In this document: positions 7,041 to 10,060 of the stretch, piece after piece
Numbering within the stretch: the stretch's first letter is position 1
Layout of the letters: every line of letters begins with the position of its first letter
NCBI GenBank assembly: GCA_002317575.1
Contig: DCIH01000015.1
Coordinates: 1 to 10,060 of the forward strand
Direction: 5' to 3'
Length of the DNA: 10,060 nucleotides
Source of the DNA: Verrucomicrobia bacterium UBA1731
Lineage (GTDB): Bacteria > Verrucomicrobiota > Kiritimatiellia > RFP12 > UBA1067
Program-made: the position numbers and the translations under genes
Notes under the pieces: generated by a model
The model's database searches: none
The model's input: only the letters and a program-made list of their open reading frames with translations
Told to the model about the DNA's origin: nothing

Positions 7041-9191
7041 ATGAAGAAACGCGATTTGTCGGTTGTGGTCGTTTTCGGGTTCGCGCTCGCCGCGTGCGCG
7101 CAGTTGTCCGACGCGGGATCGCGCCAGGGCGGCACCACCTACGGGTTCAATTCGGCGGAGGATGCCATCGTCGCCACGCGCAAGGGGCCGTCCGAAAAGG
7201 CGCGCTTCGAGGCGCTCGAGGCGGTGCGGAAGATCGCGCTGGAGATGCCGCTTTCGGACAAGAACGGCACGAACGCCGTCAACAAGGCGATCGGCACGGT
7301 GCGCGACTTCTGGCTCGGGCGGCGCGACTGGGCCAAGGCGGCGGCGTTCTGCGGCGAACTCGTGGACGCACGCAAGGACTTCCTCGGCGCGAAAGCCGCG
7401 CGCGTCTGGAAGGCGCGGGAAATGGGCGGCTTCTGCCGCGCGGGCTTCGAGAAGATCTACCGCGAGAAGGCGGCGGCCTTCACGAAGGCCGGCGTGGATG
7501 TCGCGGACCTGCCGGCGCTGGCGGAGTTCTCCGCCGAAGTGCGCCGCGGCTGCTATTCGCACGAACAGCGCTGGGACGAAATCGACGCGGTGATCCGTCC
7601 GTGGGCCGAGAAGCGCGCAAGCTTCGACGTCACGAACCGCGCGACGATGGTGGTGCAGCTCCTGGACGTGGCGCGCGGGCTGGACGACCTGAAGCGCGTG
7701 AAGACGCTCTACGCCGAACTGAAGGAACTGGGTTTCGTCCAGCGCTGGCGCGGCGCGTACATTTCGTATCTTTCCACGTCCTGGCAGGATTGGGAAGGGG
7801 AGCTCGCGGAGCGTCGCGAAGCGCCGCCCGGACCGAACGACGTGCAATCGCGCTACGCCTACGCGCTCTCGCTCGTCCGCAACGGCTTCCGCGACGAGGC
7901 GCGCGAGATTCTGGCGGACATCTCCACCAACCGCAACACGCGCGGCGAATTCGCGATGCAGGTGCGCGTCTTCGGCGCCTACCTCGATTCCAAGACGCCC
8001 GAGGAATTCTGCGACAAGCTGCTCGCGCTCGATGCGTTCAAGCAGGAGCTCAAGCAGAAGGACGACACGCCGCTCATGGTGGACCAGCGGTTCTTCTTCG
8101 CCGTGCGCGACGCCGCCCGGCTCGTCTATTCGCTGTCCACGAAACCCGAGGCGCTGCCGTGGTGCCGCGCGATCTCGAAGATGACGCGCGAAAAGATGAT
8201 GCACCCCGAAGAGCGCCTCACCTACCATGCGAAGTACCTCAAGAACGCGCCGACCTCGGCCGAAGCCGCGCTCCGCGCGGGCGTGTTCACGCTGCTGCCG
8301 CAGGAAAACCGCATCGGCCGCTACGCCGCCTACAACCATTTCGACAACAAGGGCCCGGGTCGCAAGATGTTCAAGCGGCGCGATCCGAACCTCATCAAGA
8401 GCGCCGAGAACGTCCATTTCGCCGCGGACAAGCCGGGCAAGGAGGCGAGCGTGTGCGTCGCGTTCGACGACACGGGCCTCCATGTGTACGCCACGTTCAA
8501 CGACCCGAACGCCGCGCGCACGCGCCTCGGGCTGGAGGACAAGTTCAATGTCGAATACGTGCTCAACGCGGGTGACGCGGACGGCGTGTGGCACTGGAAC
8601 ATGCTCACGGCGTCCGACCCCGGTTTCGACGCCGGCGCCGAATGGGACGCGCCCCGGAAGGGCTACAAGATCGGCCGCGACTACCTGAAGACGGACGTGT
8701 ATGTGCATGACACGGGTTATGTGTTCCACCTGTTCGCGCCGTGGATCCTCCACTGGACGCGCCTGCCGCAGAACGGCGACGCATGGCGGCTTGCGCTCAT
8801 CGCCGGCTGGGGCGACCAGTTCGGCGCGCTCGGCGGCGGTTTCGTGCATGAACTCGGGCACGCGATGCGGATCGTGTTCGACGTTTCGCCGGAAGAGCGC
8901 CAGGCGATGCGCCGCGGACTTCTCAACGAGGCGGCGGGCGACTTCAAGAAGGCGAACGCCAAGTGGGAGAACGCCGGCTTCTGGGAAGATCCGCACATGG
9001 GCGATCCCACGTTCTACTACAAGGAGGTCGAACCGTTCCTGACGGCGCTCAACGCCGACGCGAAGGTTCTTGCGGAGAATCCGGACGACGCGACATTCGA
9101 GCGCTTGTGGAAGGATCGTCTCGAGCCCTGGGCCGATTTCATTCTCGCCGTGAACGCGCTGCGCGTGGCATGGCTTGAAGAGCATCCGTGA
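7041..9191 (+). CDS. Large lipoprotein with helical region and CBM9-like C-terminal domain (copy 2)
   Basis: A 716-residue protein starting at ATG 7041, with GAGG at 7031-7034 overlapping the previous stop codon, which implies close translational linkage. A lipoprotein signal ends LAAC (Cys19). The Ala/Pro-rich linker of the first copy is absent. Residues about 36-415 are helical and TPR-like but poorly conserved, for example YAYALSLVRNGFRDEAREIL (272-291). Residues about 450-620 match the CBM9-like domain of the first copy: GLHVYATFNDPNAAR (479-493), VEYVLNAGD (504-512) and YVFHLFAPWILHWTRLP (560-576). The shared tail starts FWEDPHMGDPTFY (647-659). HELGH at 603-607 looks like a zinc-protease motif. 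However, it aligns with HESSSWG in copy 1, inside a predicted beta-strand, so I regard it as chance. The likely role is glycan binding at the cell surface with the hydrolase encoded just upstream. Confidence 0.75.
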   Translation: MKKRDLSVVVVFGFALAACAQLSDAGSRQGGTTYGFNSAEDAIVATRKGPSEKARFEALEAVRKIALEMPLSDKNGTNAVNKAIGTVRDFWLGRRDWAKAAAFCGELVDARKDFLGAKAARVWKAREMGGFCRAGFEKIYREKAAAFTKAGVDVADLPALAEFSAEVRRGCYSHEQRWDEIDAVIRPWAEKRASFDVTNRATMVVQLLDVARGLDDLKRVKTLYAELKELGFVQRWRGAYISYLSTSWQDWEGELAERREAPPGPNDVQSRYAYALSLVRNGFRDEAREILADISTNRNTRGEFAMQVRVFGAYLDSKTPEEFCDKLLALDAFKQELKQKDDTPLMVDQRFFFAVRDAARLVYSLSTKPEALPWCRAISKMTREKMMHPEERLTYHAKYLKNAPTSAEAALRAGVFTLLPQENRIGRYAAYNHFDNKGPGRKMFKRRDPNLIKSAENVHFAADKPGKEASVCVAFDDTGLHVYATFNDPNAARTRLGLEDKFNVEYVLNAGDADGVWHWNMLTASDPGFDAGAEWDAPRKGYKIGRDYLKTDVYVHDTGYVFHLFAPWILHWTRLPQNGDAWRLALIAGWGDQFGALGGGFVHELGHAMRIVFDVSPEERQAMRRGLLNEAAGDFKKANAKWENAGFWEDPHMGDPTFYYKEVEPFLTALNADAKVLAENPDDATFERLWKDRLEPWADFILAVNALRVAWLEEHP

Positions 9192-9194
9192 CAT

Positions 9195-9231
9195 GCTTGG
9201 GTGACGCCAGGGCGTGAAGCCTTGCAGGACG
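9195..9231. repeat. Diverged copy of the intergenic element at 683-724
   Basis: The two stretches share GCTTGG, ACGCC, GGCGTGA, CCTTG and AGGACG in the same order. This copy lacks the central six bases and has compensating one-base gaps, so its hairpin is much weaker (ACGC/GCGT only). Both lie a few bases after a stop codon and upstream of a promoter. They may be members of a dispersed intergenic repeat, but two copies are too few to be sure. Confidence 0.4.
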
Positions 9232-9251
9232 GCGACGGGACATGGTATAAT
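9222..9251 (+). promoter_or_regulatory. Sigma70-like promoter for the SGNH hydrolase gene
   Basis: A perfect TATAAT lies at 9246-9251, with TTGCAG (3 of 6 against TTGACA) at 9222-9227 and an 18-bp spacer. Transcription would begin near 9258 and give a leader of about 57 nt. The leader contains a small hairpin, GTCTC/GAGAC, at 9269-9283. The gene at 9315 is therefore probably a separate transcription unit, although no terminator was found between 9192 and 9221. Confidence 0.65.
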
Positions 9252-9314
9252 GACTGGAACAGATTCACGTCTCAAAACGAGACCGGATCGTCCTTGCGGA
9301 ATGGAGTCGAAGAC

Positions 9315-10060
9315 ATGAAGAAATCGGTGGTGTTGTTCGCGGCGTGCGTCGCCGCGTCGGCGGGTGCGTTCGCGCAGCAGAGCGAAATCGCCAAGTGGGA
9401 TCCGAATATGGCGCAGAAGAACGCCGTCACCACGAACGGCGTCAAATGGATCGACGGAAAGTTCCTGCCGATCGAAGGGCGCATGTTCAACGACGTGGAC
9501 CACTACTACGACCGTCTGCCTTCGGGCGTCACCACCAACGTGAACGACGGCGTGCGCGGCATGAAGCACCACACGCCCGGCATGCAGTTCCGCTTCCGCA
9601 CCGATTCAAAGAAGCTCACGTTCAAGTGGGTGCCGTACAACGGCGGCCTTTCGATGGATCACATGCCCTCGACGGGCGTGAGCGGCATCGATGTGTACGC
9701 GCAGGACGCGGCCACGGGCAAATGGCTCTACAAGAAGACGGGCCGCATCTGGAGCGCCGCCGGCGGTCAGCTGCAGATGGACTGGAAGCCGGGCGAAGCG
9801 TGTCTCGTCAATCTGCCGCTCTACAACGGCGTCAAGTCGTTCACGCTGGGCGTCGATCCCGCGGCCAAGGTGGAGGCGCTCGGCCCGCGCAAGAGCGGCG
9901 TCGGGAAGCCGGTCGTCTTCTACGGCACCTCGATCACGCACGGCGGCTGCGCGTCGCGCCCCGGGCTCGCGTTCCCGAGCATCGTCGGGCGCGATCTCGA
10001 CGTGCCGATCGTGAACCTCGGGTTCTCCGGTTCGGGCGTGATGGAGTTCGAGATGAGCGA
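9315..10060 (+). CDS. Secreted SGNH/GDSL-family hydrolase with GxDLY-type N-terminal module (3' end outside window)
   Basis: The first 248 residues are present, with no stop before the window end. The start is ATG 9315, with TGGAG about eight bases upstream and a clear signal peptide cleaved after AFA (MKKSVVLFAACVAASAGAFA). Residues about 40-190 form a beta-rich N-terminal module with GVSGIDVYAQ (121-130), which matches the G-x-D-x-Y signature that precedes a large family of SGNH hydrolases. The catalytic domain begins FYGTSITHGGCASRPG (202-217), with Ser206 as the likely nucleophile. NLGFSGSGVMEFEM (234-247) supplies the Gly and downstream block II region. The Asn and Asp-x-x-His blocks would lie beyond the window. 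Such enzymes are esterases or acetylhydrolases; removing O-acetyl groups from glycans fits this neighbourhood but is inference. Confidence 0.9.
   Translation, partial: MKKSVVLFAACVAASAGAFAQQSEIAKWDPNMAQKNAVTTNGVKWIDGKFLPIEGRMFNDVDHYYDRLPSGVTTNVNDGVRGMKHHTPGMQFRFRTDSKKLTFKWVPYNGGLSMDHMPSTGVSGIDVYAQDAATGKWLYKKTGRIWSAAGGQLQMDWKPGEACLVNLPLYNGVKSFTLGVDPAAKVEALGPRKSGVGKPVVFYGTSITHGGCASRPGLAFPSIVGRDLDVPIVNLGFSGSGVMEFEMS

Noticed and set aside
8847..8861. HELGH, an HExxH zinc-metallopeptidase motif in the second lipoprotein (residues 603-607)
   Set aside because: It aligns with HESSSWG in the first lipoprotein, at the same position inside the CBM9-like domain just before the conserved strand ending VF. 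No third zinc ligand motif or protease fold is seen, so it looks like chance.
6909..9572. Long minus-strand open frame of about 890 codons
   Set aside because: It is antisense to the second lipoprotein and parts of both neighbouring genes, and runs across a good promoter. The composition is typical of a shadow frame.

Overview
The window is high-GC bacterial DNA with every supportable gene on the + strand and only short gaps between genes. It reads as an accessory glycan-degradation region. It holds secreted glycoside-hydrolase-like proteins, large lipoproteins, a Gfo/Idh/MocA-family oxidoreductase and a secreted SGNH hydrolase. That mix is typical of the Planctomycetota-Verrucomicrobiota-Kiritimatiellota-Lentisphaerota group, and a gut or animal-associated Kiritimatiellota/Verrucomicrobiota member is my best guess. 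This is inference from protein families; no rRNA or other taxonomic marker is present.

Layout: (1) 2-661, the 3' part of a Gfo/Idh/MocA oxidoreductase. (2) 662-823, an intergenic region with a 15-bp direct repeat, a perfect 10-bp hairpin, a strong terminator and a sigma70-like promoter whose -35 lies inside the terminator's 3' arm. (3) 824-2632, a secreted DUF4091/GH123-like protein. (4) 2702-5086, a lipoprotein with a helical TPR-like middle and a CBM9-like C-terminal domain, followed by a terminator at 5107-5138. (5) 5197-7032, a second DUF4091/GH123-like protein. (6) 7041-9191, a second TPR/CBM9-like lipoprotein, 8 nt downstream. (7) a promoter with a perfect TATAAT box at 9246-9251. (8) 9315 to the window end, a secreted SGNH hydrolase with the GxDLY-type N-terminal module, cut by the window edge.

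The main point of interest is that genes 3-6 form two consecutive copies of the same two-gene module: a DUF4091 hydrolase followed by a large TPR/CBM9-like lipoprotein. The copies are diverged but clearly paralogous. A surface lipoprotein could hold a glycan while the exported hydrolase cleaves it. GH123 enzymes act on beta-linked N-acetylgalactosamine, the SGNH protein could remove acyl groups, and the oxidoreductase could act on released sugars. The families and gene order are visible; the joint pathway is inference. No mobile element, CRISPR array, tRNA or rRNA was seen.
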